A stretch of DNA of 64,000 nucleotides from Shimwellia pseudoproteus (lineage in GTDB: Bacteria > Pseudomonadota > Gammaproteobacteria > Enterobacterales > Enterobacteriaceae), in NCBI RefSeq assembly GCF_016415625.1, contig NZ_WBXP01000001.1:62001-126000 (forward strand), read 5' to 3'. Within the stretch, counting starts at the first letter, position 1. Every line of letters begins with the position of its first letter. The position numbers and the translations under genes were made by a program. The notes beneath the pieces were generated by a model, which ran no database searches, had not been told where the DNA came from, and was given only the letters and a program-made list of their open reading frames with translations. Shown piece after piece: positions 10,011 to 19,782 of the stretch.

Positions 10011-12383
10011 TCAGTGGGCATCATCCGGCAAGGCATAGGCGATAATATAATCCCCCAGTTTAGTCCCGAAGGAGCCGTGGCCCCCGGCGGCAATCAGCAC
10101 ATATTGCTTACCATTTACCTCATAGGTCATCGGCGTAGCCTGGCCCCCGGCAGGAAGCCGCGCTTCCCACAGTTTGTCACCGTTACTCATGTTATACGCC
10201 CGCAGGTAGTTATCTGCCGTGGCGCCAATAAACAACACATTCCCGGCGGTAGAGATAGGCGCGCCGAGCATCGGCATCCCCATGCGAAACGGCAGCGGGA
10301 TCGGCGAGCTGTCGCGTACCGTACCAATCCGTTTTTTCCACACCACCCGGTTGGTTTTCAGATCCAGCGCCGAGATATATCCCCAGGCAGGCTGTTTACA
10401 GGGTAAACCGAACGGCGACAGGAACGGGTTCAGCGTTACCCCATAAGGCACCCCGTACTGGGGCTGAATACCCGCCTCCGTACCGGAGCCTTTTGCCCCT
10501 TCCGGCGGTTCCATCGGGTTACCTGGCCCGCGGGGAATAAGTTTCGAGACAAACGGCAGCGCCATCGGGTTAGCAATCGCCAGCTGGCGCTGGGGATCAA
10601 TCGAAATACCGCCCCACTCAAACATCCCCAGGTTGCCCGGGAACACCAGGGTGCCCTGCTCTGACGGCGGGGTAAAGATCCCCTCATAGCGCAGGCGGTG
10701 GAACATAATGCGGCAAACCAACTGATCATAGAGCGTCGCCCCCCACATATCGGCCCCGGTCAGGTCCTTTTGCGGGCGGAAGGTTAACCCAGAGAACGGC
10801 TGCGTTACCGATACATGGTCACCGGTTGCCGCCCCCTGGGGAACCGGCATTTCTGGTGCCGGTACAATCGGCTTACCGCTACGGCGATCGAGCACAAAAA
10901 TATTGCCGGTTTTCGCCGGGGCATACACCGCCGGAACAGTGTCGCCGTTCTGGTCGGTAATATTGGCCAGGGTGGGCTGGGCAGGCATGTCCATATCCCA
11001 CAGCTCGTGATGTACTGTCTGGTAGCTCCAGGCCAGCTTACCGGTAGAGGCATTCAGCGCCAGAATACTGCTGGCATAGCGCTCCTGTTCCGGCGTGCGG
11101 TTACCGCCCCAGATATCCGGGGTTGACACCCCCATCGGCAGGTAGACCAGGTCCAGCTGCGCATCATAGGCTGCCGGGGCCCAGGAGTTCGGCGAGTTAA
11201 AACTGTAATGGTGCTGATCCCCCGGAATCGCATTGGGATCGTTGGCACCGGGATCGAACGCCCACAGCAGTTTGCCGCTGTTGACGTCAAAACCACGGAT
11301 AACCCCGGAGGGTTCACGGGTGGAAAAGTTATCCGTCACCGCCCCGGCAATCACAATCACATGATCAGTCACAACCGGTGGCGATGTCGGCTCGTACATC
11401 CCCGGGGTGGTCACCGGCATATTGGTTTGCAAATTCAGGATACCGTGATTAGCAAAGCTCTCGCACAATTTGCCATTATCGGCATTCAGGGCAAACAGGC
11501 GGCCATCATTCACCGGCAGCAGAACACGGCGCGGGCAGTCCGCAGACGAAACCTGACCGGCGCGGGCCTCATGGTAAGACACCCCGCGGCAGGTCACATG
11601 CTGGAAGCTGGGGTCGGTATTCAGTTGAGGATCAAAATGCCACTTCTCTTTACCAGTGGCCGCATCCAGCGCAAACAGCTGCTGGTGTGGGGTACACAGG
11701 TACAGGGTGTCGCGGATCTTGATAGGGGTGACCTCATCGGTTATCTCGCCCGGGTCCGTGGGGCGCTTCAGGTCACCGGTGCGGAAGGTCCACACCGCTT
11801 TCAGCTGGTGAACGTTTTTATCGTTAATCTGCTTAAGGGGCGAGTAACGCTGGCCTTCCTGGGTACGCCCGTAGGCTGGCCAGTCGGCATCAGCAACCTG
11901 ATTATCCGCCTGCGGCACCGCCGCCGTGCTATCAGCATCAAGGGTGCCATTGATTTCCTGAGGATCGTGGAAAATCGCCCATCCCAGGCCACAGCCGGTC
12001 AGCAAAAGTACCGCTATCAGGCCGTAAATTCCCCCACGGGCCCCGGGCAGCCGCTGGCCGATAAACGGCAATACCAGCCAAATACCGAAGAACACCAGCA
12101 CATCAAGGCGTGGGGTCAGTGCCCAAAAATCAAAGCCGACCTCATGTATCGACCAGAACAGCGTTCCCAGTAGCAGCAACGCATATAGCCCGAGGGCCGC
12201 CGGGCGTCTGCGCCACAGTAAAACCGCCACCAGCAACATGATCACCCCGGCGATGGGGTAATAGAGGTTACCGCCAATCGCCACCAGCCAGATACCTCCG
12301 ACCAGCAGGTAAAGCCCTGTCAGCAAAGCAAAAAGCGCCGATAGTTGCAGCAAAAGCGGCTTTTGTTTTGTTTTTGTATCCAT
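10011..12383 (-). CDS. gcd: Quinoprotein (PQQ) glucose dehydrogenase, membrane-bound
   Basis: Oxidises glucose to gluconolactone in the periplasm and passes electrons to ubiquinone. 790 aa, near the usual 796. About five N-terminal membrane segments (residues 10-145) precede the eight-bladed PQQ domain, which contains WPAYGRTQEGQRYSPL, VTCRGVSYHE, WDMDMPAQP, NPMALPFVSKLIPRGPGNP and GGQATPMTYEVNGKQY. Start ATG 12383 (MDTKTKQK); upstream TTG/GTG codons are disfavoured. No pqq genes are in the window, so activity may need external cofactor, as in E. coli. A CRP-like site lies upstream. Confidence 0.96.
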   Translation of the reverse strand: MDTKTKQKPLLLQLSALFALLTGLYLLVGGIWLVAIGGNLYYPIAGVIMLLVAVLLWRRRPAALGLYALLLLGTLFWSIHEVGFDFWALTPRLDVLVFFGIWLVLPFIGQRLPGARGGIYGLIAVLLLTGCGLGWAIFHDPQEINGTLDADSTAAVPQADNQVADADWPAYGRTQEGQRYSPLKQINDKNVHQLKAVWTFRTGDLKRPTDPGEITDEVTPIKIRDTLYLCTPHQQLFALDAATGKEKWHFDPQLNTDPSFQHVTCRGVSYHEARAGQVSSADCPRRVLLPVNDGRLFALNADNGKLCESFANHGILNLQTNMPVTTPGMYEPTSPPVVTDHVIVIAGAVTDNFSTREPSGVIRGFDVNSGKLLWAFDPGANDPNAIPGDQHHYSFNSPNSWAPAAYDAQLDLVYLPMGVSTPDIWGGNRTPEQERYASSILALNASTGKLAWSYQTVHHELWDMDMPAQPTLANITDQNGDTVPAVYAPAKTGNIFVLDRRSGKPIVPAPEMPVPQGAATGDHVSVTQPFSGLTFRPQKDLTGADMWGATLYDQLVCRIMFHRLRYEGIFTPPSEQGTLVFPGNLGMFEWGGISIDPQRQLAIANPMALPFVSKLIPRGPGNPMEPPEGAKGSGTEAGIQPQYGVPYGVTLNPFLSPFGLPCKQPAWGYISALDLKTNRVVWKKRIGTVRDSSPIPLPFRMGMPMLGAPISTAGNVLFIGATADNYLRAYNMSNGDKLWEARLPAGGQATPMTYEVNGKQYVLIAAGGHGSFGTKLGDYIIAYALPDDAH

Positions 12384-12435
12384 ATGAAACACCAATGTAA
12401 TTACTCGTCAGCTTTTAAGTATAGTTATTTACATA

Positions 12436-12451
12436 TGTGATGACGATCACG
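12436..12451. promoter_or_regulatory. CRP-like binding site between gcd and hpt
   Basis: TGTGA-TGACGA-TCACG matches the CRP consensus TGTGA-N6-TCACA at nine of ten core positions. It is centred about 60 bases upstream of the gcd start and about 137 upstream of hpt. Negative control of gcd by cAMP-CRP has been reported in E. coli. Assignment here is by motif only. Confidence 0.65.
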
Positions 12452-12580
12452 AAATGCTTTTTTCGTTTTTCAGCCAACCCGCCGGGATTTACTGTTATAC
12501 TGCATCGCCTGAATATCCGGCGCCGCCTGTTAATTAGGCAAGTGCCGATGATTTTATATATAAATCATTTGGTTGGGTGT

Positions 12581-13117
12581 ATGAAACATACTGTTGAAGT
12601 GATGATCCCGGAAGCGGAGATCAAAGCACGTGTTGCCGCATTAGGGCGTCAAATCACCGAAGATTACCGCGACAGCGGCAGTGATATGGTGCTGGTCGGC
12701 CTGTTACGCGGCTCCTTTATCTTTATGGCGGATCTGTGCCGTGAAGTTCATGTCGGCCATGAGGTCGATTTTATGACAGCATCCAGCTACGGCAGCGGTA
12801 TGGCCAGCACCCGGGATGTCAAAATTCTCAAAGACCTGGACGAAGATATCCGCGGTAAAGATGTGCTGATTGTCGAGGATATCATCGACTCCGGTAACAC
12901 CCTGTCACGGGTTAGCGAAATCCTGCGCCTGCGTGAGCCTAAATCCCTGGCTATCTGTACCCCGCTGGACAAACCTTCCCGCCGTGAAGTCAACGTTGAC
13001 GTAAAATACATTGGCTTCTCGATCCCCGATGAGTTTGTGGTGGGCTACGGTATCGACTATGCGCAGAACTACCGTCATCTGCCTTATGTCGGCAAGGTCA
13101 CGCTGCTGGACGAATAA
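12581..13117 (+). CDS. hpt: Hypoxanthine phosphoribosyltransferase
   Basis: Purine salvage: converts hypoxanthine (and more weakly guanine) plus PRPP to IMP or GMP. 178 aa, the E. coli length. The PRPP-binding motif [14 protein letters not shown] is intact, preceded by the conserved [12 protein letters not shown] loop. ATG 12581 starts [15 protein letters not shown], as in E. coli; the reading frame is open upstream to 12437 but that part is AT-rich leader. A shared hairpin terminator separates it from the convergent can gene. Confidence 0.97.
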   Translation: MKHTVEVMIPEAEIKARVAALGRQITEDYRDSGSDMVLVGLLRGSFIFMADLCREVHVGHEVDFMTASSYGSGMASTRDVKILKDLDEDIRGKDVLIVEDIIDSGNTLSRVSEILRLREPKSLAICTPLDKPSRREVNVDVKYIGFSIPDEFVVGYGIDYAQNYRHLPYVGKVTLLDE

Positions 13118-13146
13118 AAAAAGGGGCCATAATGTGGCCCCTTTTG
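13115..13146. terminator. Bidirectional terminator between hpt and can
   Basis: Stem GGGGCCA/TGGCCCC (13123-13129 with 13135-13141) flanked by seven or more A on the left and four T on the right, so it can end transcripts from both the convergent hpt and can genes. Confidence 0.85.
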
Positions 13147-13159
13147 CATAGTGTGATGA

Positions 13160-13822
13160 TTACTTGTGGCTATGGTGCGTCAGCTTGAGATTAGAAATCC
13201 CATTACGGTATTGCTGCTCGAGAGACTCACGGCTGGTGGCGGTGACGTCCAGATCACGCAACAGCCCGTCATGAATACCATAGGCCCAGCCGTGAATGGT
13301 CACGCGCTGGCCGCGTTTCCAGGCAGACTGCATAATCGTCGAATGGCCCAGGTTATATACCTGTTCCATCACGTTCAGCTCACACAGCGTATCCAGACGA
13401 CGCTCGGCAGGCAGTTCCCCCAGCAGGGAGCTATGCTTGAACCAAATGTCGCGAATGTGCAGTAACCAGTTGTTGATCAAGCCCAGTTCAGGGTTCTCCA
13501 CTGCGGCCTGTACACCGCCACAACCATAGTGACCACAGATAATAATGTGTTCCACTTCCAGTACATCAACCGCGTACTGGACTACGGAAAGGCAGTTCAG
13601 ATCGGTATGGATAACCAGGTTGGCGACGTTGCGGTGGACAAACAGCTCTCCGGGCTCAAGGCCGGTTAAGCGTTCTGCCGGAACGCGACTATCAGAACAT
13701 CCAATCCACAGAAAGCGGGGTTTTTGTGCTTTAGCCAGATTCTCAAAAAAACCCGGGTTCTCCTCACCCAGCATTTTTGACCACAGACGGTTATTGCTGA
13801 TGAGTGTATCAATGTCTTTCAT
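13160..13822 (-). CDS. can: Beta-class carbonic anhydrase
   Basis: Zinc enzyme interconverting CO2 and bicarbonate; essential in air for E. coli because bicarbonate feeds fatty acid, purine and arginine synthesis. 220 aa, the same length. The zinc ligands and catalytic dyad are all visible: Cys42 and Asp44 in CSDSR, His98 and Cys101 in GHYGCGG. Start ATG 13822 ([11 protein letters not shown]). Divergent from yadG across 167 bases. Confidence 0.97.
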   Translation of the reverse strand: MKDIDTLISNNRLWSKMLGEENPGFFENLAKAQKPRFLWIGCSDSRVPAERLTGLEPGELFVHRNVANLVIHTDLNCLSVVQYAVDVLEVEHIIICGHYGCGGVQAAVENPELGLINNWLLHIRDIWFKHSSLLGELPAERRLDTLCELNVMEQVYNLGHSTIMQSAWKRGQRVTIHGWAYGIHDGLLRDLDVTATSRESLEQQYRNGISNLKLTHHSHK

Positions 13823-13989
13823 TAGAGGTTAACAACCTGTAACCATGATAAGTACGTTGCAGTAATATAGGGCAACTCGTTTTCTTTTTAAACCATATAT
13901 ATTCTGGCGCTTTCCTGGCGACCTGACTATCAGACTGGTCGCACAAGTTCATAAGTAACCAAAAAGTAACAACAGGCGATATTATATTC

Positions 13990-14916
13990 ATGACAATTGC
14001 ACTGGAACTTTCGAAGCTCACCAAAACGTATGCCGGAGGCGTACAGGCACTGAAGGGGATCGATCTGCAAGTTGAGGCCGGCGACTTTTACGCGCTACTG
14101 GGCCCCAACGGTGCCGGCAAGTCCACCACCATCGGAATAATCAGCTCCCTGGTCAATAAAACCTCTGGCCAGGTGCGGGTGTTTGGTTATGACCTGGAAC
14201 GTGACGTGGTGAATGCCAAACGTCAGCTGGGGTTAGTGCCCCAGGAGTTTAACTTTAACCCGTTCGAAACCGTACAACAGATAGTGGTGAACCAGGCCGG
14301 TTATTATGGCGTAGAGCGCCATGAAGCGATAAAACGCAGCGAAAAGTACCTGACACAACTCGATCTGTGGGAAAAACGCAACGAACGCGCGCGGATGCTC
14401 TCTGGCGGGATGAAGCGCCGCTTGATGATTGCCCGGGCCCTGATGCACGAGCCAAAACTGTTAATTCTCGACGAGCCTACCGCCGGGGTGGATATTGAAC
14501 TACGCCGCTCCATGTGGGGCTTTCTCAAGAACCTCAACGACGGCGGCACCACCATTATCCTCACCACCCACTATCTGGAAGAGGCCGAAATGCTCTGCCG
14601 CCATATCGGCATCATCCAGCGCGGTGAGCTGGTGGAAAACACCACCATGAAGGCCCTGCTGGCCACCCTGAAATCAGAAACCTTTATTCTTGATCTGGCG
14701 GCCAAGAGCGCCCTGCCGAAGCTGGAAGGCTATAAATACCGGCTGCTGGATACCGCCACCCTGGAAGTCGAAGTGCTGCGCGAGCAGGGTATTAACAGCG
14801 TATTTGCGCAATTAAGCGCCCAGGGTATTCAGGTGTTGAGTATGCGTAACAAGGCCAACCGCCTGGAAGAGCTCTTTGTATCACTTGTCCACCGGAAGAA
14901 AGGGGAATCAGCATGA
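13990..14916 (+). CDS. yadG: ABC transporter ATP-binding protein YadG
   Basis: 308 aa, the E. coli length. Walker A GPNGAGKS at residues 38-45, signature LSGGMKRR, Walker B LLILDEPTAG, and switch TTHYLEEAEMLC. Together with yadH it makes an ABC-2 type transporter; its substrate is unknown, and the NodI/CcmA-like ATPase type suggests export. The stop overlaps the yadH start as ATGA. Confidence 0.94.
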   Translation: MTIALELSKLTKTYAGGVQALKGIDLQVEAGDFYALLGPNGAGKSTTIGIISSLVNKTSGQVRVFGYDLERDVVNAKRQLGLVPQEFNFNPFETVQQIVVNQAGYYGVERHEAIKRSEKYLTQLDLWEKRNERARMLSGGMKRRLMIARALMHEPKLLILDEPTAGVDIELRRSMWGFLKNLNDGGTTIILTTHYLEEAEMLCRHIGIIQRGELVENTTMKALLATLKSETFILDLAAKSALPKLEGYKYRLLDTATLEVEVLREQGINSVFAQLSAQGIQVLSMRNKANRLEELFVSLVHRKKGESA

Positions 14917-15683
14917 TGCGGTTGTACTGGGTGGCCCTGAAAAGCATCTGGACCAAAGAAATCCACCGGTTTATGCGGATCTGGATCCAGACTCTGGTGC
15001 CGCCGGTTATCACCATGACGCTGTATTTTATCATCTTCGGGAATCTGATTGGCTCCCGGATTGGCGATATGCACGGCTTCACTTATATGCAGTTTATCGT
15101 CCCGGGGCTGATCATGATGGCGGTGATCACCAACGCCTATGCGAACGTCGCCTCGTCCTTTTTTAGTGCCAAATTCCAGCGCAATATTGAAGAGCTGCTG
15201 GTGGCGCCAGTGCCGACCCACGTCATTATTATCGGGTATGTCGGCGGTGGCGTGGCGCGCGGGCTGTGTGTCGGTATCCTGGTCACCGCTATCTCGCTGT
15301 TCTTTGTGCCGTTCCAGGTGCACTCATGGTTATTTGTGGCCATGACCCTGTTACTGACTGCAATCCTGTTCTCGCTGGCGGGGCTGCTTAACGCGGTATT
15401 TGCTAAAACCTTTGACGATATCAGCCTGATCCCGACCTTTGTGCTGACACCGCTCACCTACCTCGGCGGGGTGTTCTACTCCCTGACCCTGTTACCGCCC
15501 TTCTGGCAGGCGTTGTCACACCTCAACCCGATAGTCTATATGATAAGCGGCTTCCGTTTTGGCTTCCTCGGCATTCACGATGTACCGCTCAGCCTGACCT
15601 TCGGCGTACTGGTTATCTTTATTGTCGCCTTCTACGCCCTGTGCTGGTGGCTTATCCAGCGCGGACGCGGGCTGCGCACCTGA
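14913..15683 (+). CDS. yadH: ABC-2 type transporter permease YadH
   Basis: 256 aa inner-membrane permease with about six hydrophobic segments and the ABC2_membrane signature LTPLTYLGGVFYS, followed by HLNPIVYMISGFRFGFLG. Overlaps yadG by four bases and is certainly its partner. The substrate is unknown. Its 3' end faces the cueO 3' end 35 bases away, an arrangement different from K-12, where yadI follows yadH. Confidence 0.94.
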   Translation: MMRLYWVALKSIWTKEIHRFMRIWIQTLVPPVITMTLYFIIFGNLIGSRIGDMHGFTYMQFIVPGLIMMAVITNAYANVASSFFSAKFQRNIEELLVAPVPTHVIIIGYVGGGVARGLCVGILVTAISLFFVPFQVHSWLFVAMTLLLTAILFSLAGLLNAVFAKTFDDISLIPTFVLTPLTYLGGVFYSLTLLPPFWQALSHLNPIVYMISGFRFGFLGIHDVPLSLTFGVLVIFIVAFYALCWWLIQRGRGLRT

Positions 15684-15691
15684 TGCGTCGT

Positions 15692-15714
15692 TTCTGCCCC
15701 CGCAGGGGGCAGAA
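15692..15714. terminator. Perfect hairpin between yadH and cueO
   Basis: Ten-base perfect stem TTCTGCCCCC/GGGGGCAGAA with a GCA loop. No T-run follows on either strand, so it is terminator-like rather than a clear intrinsic terminator. It sits at the second boundary of the inverted gcd-yadH block. Confidence 0.6.
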
Positions 15715-15718
15715 CGTC

Positions 15719-17245
15719 TCAGGATACGGTAAAGCCCACCATCATACCGGTGTCCTCATGCTCCAGCAGATGGCAATGCGCCATGTAAGGGGCCCCGGCA
15801 CTGGCGACATAATCGAATTTCACTAGCACCTCACTGCGTTTACCCTCCACCCGGACAATATCTTTCCATCCCTGGCGGTGCGCCGCTACCGGCTGGCCGT
15901 TCTCACTGAGAATACGAAACTGGCCGCCATGAATATGGAACGGGTGCAGCATCATGTCCCCTTCCCCGGACACCACCCAGCGCTGGTACTGTCCCAGCGG
16001 CACATCGAACCCCGGCTGGTTCATATCAAACGCCTTACCATTAATAGTATTGGCGTGCAGCAGATCGCGCGGCGCTGGCCCACGGGGTGCCACAGGATTA
16101 TCCTGATGCATCTTACCCAGGGCCTGTGCGCCATAGCGTGCCGCCAGGGCCTGCATCCCCCGGTCATCCAGTTGGGGGTCCATACCCAGTTGCAGCGTAC
16201 GGCTTTCCAGCCCGTCGATGGACGGTAACGGCGCCAGAGGGACCAGGGTATCCGGCAATTGCCCCGATGCCGGGATCCACAATGGCTGAATACGCACCAC
16301 CGGCCGGGGCTTATCAAAGGGGGCAATCCCCATGGCTATCTGGCTAACCGGCAGGGTGACAATATCAAACGGCTGGCCATTACTGGTATCAACCAGTACT
16401 TCAAAGCGTTCGCCGGGCAGCATCGACAATTCACTGAGCGGCACCGGCTCTCCCAGTAACCCCCCATCACTGCCCACCACGTACAGCGGGCGCCGATCGC
16501 TGGTGGCCAGGTTCAGCGAGCGGGCATTACAGCCGTTAAGTAGTCGCAGCCGCAGCCAGCCTTTGGGAGTGGCATGTTCCGGGTAGGCAACCCCATTACA
16601 CAATAACGTGTCGCCAAACCAGCCAACGGTGGCGGTCATCGCATCCAGCTGATAATCAATATTGCCCTGCGCGTCAAAGCGCTTATCCTGAATAATCAGC
16701 GGGATATCATCAATGCCCCACTGTTTAGGCAGCATCAGTTGCAGGCTGGGTACATCCTCAAGCAGCACCAGTCCCGCCAGCCCCTGGGCCACCTGGTGCC
16801 CGGTTTGGCCATGCTGGTGAGGATGGAACCAGCAGGTTGCGGCGGGCTGATCCGGGGTGAATGACACCCGGCGCACCCCACCGGGCGGGATAATGCCCTG
16901 GGGGCCACCGTCTACCGCCCCGGGCACCGCCAGACCGTGCCAGTGTACCGTGGTGGCTTGCGCCAGCGCATTGCGCAGCACAATATTGACCGCTTTGCCG
17001 CGTTTGAGCTTCAGGGCTGGCCCCAGCATATTGCCGTTATAGCCCCAGGTGGCGGCATTGTGGCCCGCCAGGCTGGATGTGCCCTGCTGAATGCGCAGCG
17101 TGATAGTACTGCGGGCATCGGGTTCCAGCAGATCGGGGATCGGCAACGCCGGTAGCTGTGCCGCAAAGGCGCGACGGCTCCAGAATGGCAACATACTGGA
17201 TACGCCAAGGGCGGCGGACAGCTTAAGAAATTTACGACGCTGCAT
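15719..17245 (-). CDS. cueO: Multicopper oxidase CueO with reduced Met-rich insert
   Basis: Periplasmic cuprous oxidase giving copper tolerance. 508 aa against 516 in E. coli. Twin-arginine signal [10 protein letters not shown], with cleavage expected near AFA (residue 28). Copper ligands are complete: HWHG (101-104), HPHQH (141-145), HPFHIHG (434-440) and [12 protein letters not shown] (490-501). The regulatory-copper ligands Met355, Asp360, Asp430 and Met432 are kept, but the methionine- and histidine-rich helix/loop of E. coli (about 356-402) is replaced by a stretch with only Met364 and Met379. A CueR-type promoter precedes it. Confidence 0.95.
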   Translation of the reverse strand: MQRRKFLKLSAALGVSSMLPFWSRRAFAAQLPALPIPDLLEPDARSTITLRIQQGTSSLAGHNAATWGYNGNMLGPALKLKRGKAVNIVLRNALAQATTVHWHGLAVPGAVDGGPQGIIPPGGVRRVSFTPDQPAATCWFHPHQHGQTGHQVAQGLAGLVLLEDVPSLQLMLPKQWGIDDIPLIIQDKRFDAQGNIDYQLDAMTATVGWFGDTLLCNGVAYPEHATPKGWLRLRLLNGCNARSLNLATSDRRPLYVVGSDGGLLGEPVPLSELSMLPGERFEVLVDTSNGQPFDIVTLPVSQIAMGIAPFDKPRPVVRIQPLWIPASGQLPDTLVPLAPLPSIDGLESRTLQLGMDPQLDDRGMQALAARYGAQALGKMHQDNPVAPRGPAPRDLLHANTINGKAFDMNQPGFDVPLGQYQRWVVSGEGDMMLHPFHIHGGQFRILSENGQPVAAHRQGWKDIVRVEGKRSEVLVKFDYVASAGAPYMAHCHLLEHEDTGMMVGFTVS

Positions 17246-17283
17246 TGTTCAGTTCCTTATGTCATGTCGGCGTAACCGCCGCC

Positions 17284-17314
17284 AGCATACGCGCTTCCCG
17301 ACGGGAATAATCAA
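17284..17314 (-). promoter_or_regulatory. CueR-type promoter of cueO
   Basis: On the minus strand TTGATT (17314-17309) and TATGCT (17289-17284) are separated by exactly 19 bases, the long spacer typical of MerR-family promoters. Within the spacer is the perfect dyad TTCCC-GTC-GGGAA (17295-17307). Layout and bases resemble the E. coli cueO promoter controlled by CueR. Confidence 0.8.
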
Positions 17315-17497
17315 CGGCATACCGGTGTATCAGTGTGACATATTTTATTCAGGCGCAATTAACTGCTCTGTGCGGTGGGGAGGCCCCAGGAGTATCGTGA
17401 AAATGAATGAAAAACCGGAGGAAACAACGTAATAATTATCACAGGAATCCTCTGAAATATGATAACGTCTACACTCCAAAAATGAGTGGTAGACACG

Positions 17498-17845
17498 ATG
17501 AAGAAGTTTGTCAGGGTGATGTTGCTGAGCAGCATATTAAGTTTTTCTGCCAGTAGTCACGCATTGAGTGAGTCCGAAGCAGAAGATATGGCAGACCTGA
17601 CTGCGGTGTTCGTTTTTTTAAAAAATGATTGTGGCTACCAGAACTTACCCAATGGCCAGATTCGGCGTGCGCTGGTGTTCTTTGCTCAGCAAAATCAATG
17701 GGATCTCAGTAACTACGACAGCTTTAATATGAAAGCAATGGGCGAAGACAGCTACCGTGACTTAAGCGGTATTGCCGTGCCGGTGGATAAAAAATGCAAA
17801 GCCCTGGCCGAGGACTCCATGAGCCTGCTGGCCTATGTGAAATAA
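17498..17845 (+). CDS. yacC: YacC, PulS/OutS-like small secreted protein
   Basis: 115 aa, the same length as E. coli YacC and nearly identical after the signal peptide (ALSESEAEDMADLTAVFVFL onward). N-terminal signal of about 22 residues ending SSHA. Two cysteines (CGYQ and KKCKAL) could form a disulfide in the periplasm. It resembles pilotins of type II secretion (PulS/OutS), but no secretin gene is in the window and its function is unproven. Start ATG 17498 (MKKFVRV); an ATG four codons upstream is less likely. Confidence 0.9.
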   Translation: MKKFVRVMLLSSILSFSASSHALSESEAEDMADLTAVFVFLKNDCGYQNLPNGQIRRALVFFAQQNQWDLSNYDSFNMKAMGEDSYRDLSGIAVPVDKKCKALAEDSMSLLAYVK

Positions 17846-18047
17846 ATCGCCCCCCTGAATACCCCTTATCGTACTGACTCTTGCTCTGCGGCCACGGACC
17901 TGGCCCGGTATTTCTCTGTTCCCCGGCTAATACGCTCCCCCTCCCCGATATTCACCATGATGTGGTGCCTATTTTAATTCGGTAACATCAGCACGTGATA
18001 CTGTGGTTCACCAGATACCCGGCTACACAGATAAAGAGGAGTGCCCT

Positions 18048-18914
18048 ATGGCGGACAAGCCGTTGCTGCATGAAACCCTGCACCATGCCTTTGGCCAGTA
18101 TTTTGCTGTCGACAAGGTGCTGTACCATGAAAAAACGGACCATCAGGATCTGATTATTTTCGAAAATCAGGCTTTTGGCCGGGTGATGGCCCTCGACGGG
18201 GTGATCCAGACCACGGAGCGGGACGAGTTTATCTATCACGAAATGCTCACTCACGTACCGCTGCTGGCCCACGGCCAGGCAAAGCAGGTATTGATCATCG
18301 GCGGCGGCGATGGCGCGATGCTGCGTGAAGTCGCCCGCCATCCGGGGGTGGAGGGCATCACCATGGTGGAGATTGATGCCGGTGTCGTGGCGTTTTGCCG
18401 CCAGTATCTGCCCAACCACAATGCCGGGGCCTATGACGATCCACGCTTTACGCTCGTGATTGATGACGGGGTTAATTTCGTCAACCAGACCGGGCAGACC
18501 TTTGATGTGATCATTTCTGATTGTACCGACCCTATCGGCCCCGGGGAAAGCCTGTTCACGTCAGCATTTTACCAGGGCTGCCGGCGTTGCCTGAACCCCG
18601 GCGGGGTTTTCGTGGCCCAGAACGGCGTCTGTTTTTTGCAGCAGGATGAAGCGGTAACCAGCCACCGTAAACTGCGCCATTACTTTGCGGACGTCAGCTT
18701 TTACCAGGCGGCAATCCCCACCTACTATGGCGGCATCATGACCTTTGCCTGGGCGACCGATAACCCGGCACTGCGCCACCTGCCGGCCGAGATACTCCAG
18801 GCCCGGTTCCAGCGCAGCGGGCTAACGTGCCGTTACTATACCCCGGCAATTCATCATGCTGCTTTTGCGCTCCCCCAGTATTTACAGGATGCCCTGCAAA
18901 ACAGCGATGACTGA
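18048..18914 (+). CDS. speE: Spermidine synthase
   Basis: Transfers aminopropyl from decarboxylated S-adenosylmethionine to putrescine. 288 aa, the E. coli length. The nucleotide-binding loop [23 protein letters not shown] and the catalytic [11 protein letters not shown] (aspartate gate) are intact. ATG 18048 follows AGAGGAG by seven bases. speD starts 14 bases downstream, so the two spermidine genes form an operon. Confidence 0.97.
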   Translation: MADKPLLHETLHHAFGQYFAVDKVLYHEKTDHQDLIIFENQAFGRVMALDGVIQTTERDEFIYHEMLTHVPLLAHGQAKQVLIIGGGDGAMLREVARHPGVEGITMVEIDAGVVAFCRQYLPNHNAGAYDDPRFTLVIDDGVNFVNQTGQTFDVIISDCTDPIGPGESLFTSAFYQGCRRCLNPGGVFVAQNGVCFLQQDEAVTSHRKLRHYFADVSFYQAAIPTYYGGIMTFAWATDNPALRHLPAEILQARFQRSGLTCRYYTPAIHHAAFALPQYLQDALQNSDD

Positions 18915-18928
18915 GGAGGTGAAATAAA

Positions 18929-19723
18929 TTGGAAAAACTCAAACTGCACGGTTTTAATAATCTGACCAAGAGCCTGAGTTTTTGTATTTATGATATCTGT
19001 TACGCAAAAACCACAGACGAACGCGATGGTTATATTGCCTATATTGACGAACTCTATAACGCCAACCGCCTGACGGAGATCCTCACCGAGACCTGCAATA
19101 TCATCGGTGCCAATATTCTTAATGTGGCGCGCCAGGACTACCATCCCCAGGGGGCCAGCGTCACGCTCCTGATCAGCGAAGAGCCGGTCGATCCACAACT
19201 GGTGGATCGTTCTGAACACCCTGGCCCGTTGCCGGATAGCATCGTGGCCCACCTCGATAAAAGCCATATCTGTGTTCACACCTATCCGGAGAGCCACCCG
19301 GAAGGCGGTTTATGTACCTTTCGGGCGGATATCGAAGTCTCCACCTGTGGGGTAATATCCCCTCTCAACGCCCTGAACTATCTTATCCACCAGCTGGAAT
19401 CCGATATCGTCACTATTGATTATCGCGTGCGGGGCTTTACCCGTGATGTCAGCGGGGTAAAACATTTTATTGATCACCAGATCAACTCGATCCAGAACTT
19501 TATGTCTGAGGACATGAAATCCCTGTATGACATGGTGGATGTGAATGTGTATCAGGAAAATATGTTCCACACCAAAATGCTGCTCAAAGCATTTGATCTG
19601 AAACACTATATGTTCCACACCAGACCGGAAGATCTGACTGAGCAGGAGCGCAAAATGATCACCGGCCTGTTATGGAAAGAGATGCGTGAGATCTACTACG
19701 GGCGCAATATTCCGCCGCTGTAA
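18929..19723 (+). CDS. speD: S-adenosylmethionine decarboxylase proenzyme, TTG start
   Basis: Produces decarboxylated SAM for SpeE. 264 aa, the E. coli length. Self-cleavage between Lys111 and Ser112 ([10 protein letters not shown]) generates the pyruvoyl cofactor. The start is TTG 18929, with a strong AGGAGGT at 18914-18920 eight bases upstream; no ATG gives the conserved [14 protein letters not shown]-terminus. The weak start codon combined with a strong ribosome site may tune the ratio to SpeE. Confidence 0.96.
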   Translation: MEKLKLHGFNNLTKSLSFCIYDICYAKTTDERDGYIAYIDELYNANRLTEILTETCNIIGANILNVARQDYHPQGASVTLLISEEPVDPQLVDRSEHPGPLPDSIVAHLDKSHICVHTYPESHPEGGLCTFRADIEVSTCGVISPLNALNYLIHQLESDIVTIDYRVRGFTRDVSGVKHFIDHQINSIQNFMSEDMKSLYDMVDVNVYQENMFHTKMLLKAFDLKHYMFHTRPEDLTEQERKMITGLLWKEMREIYYGRNIPPL

Positions 19724-19737
19724 GCGGTAAGCGCAAT

Positions 19738-19770
19738 AAAGGGGCGGTGGGCAACAGCGCCCCTTTATTT
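19738..19770. terminator. Terminator between speD and yacL
   Basis: Nine-base stem AAAGGGGCG/CGCCCCTTT with an 11-base loop, followed by ATTT on the plus strand. The flanking A/T allows action on both convergent genes. Confidence 0.7.
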
Positions 19771-19782
19771 ACCCGGTAGCCG

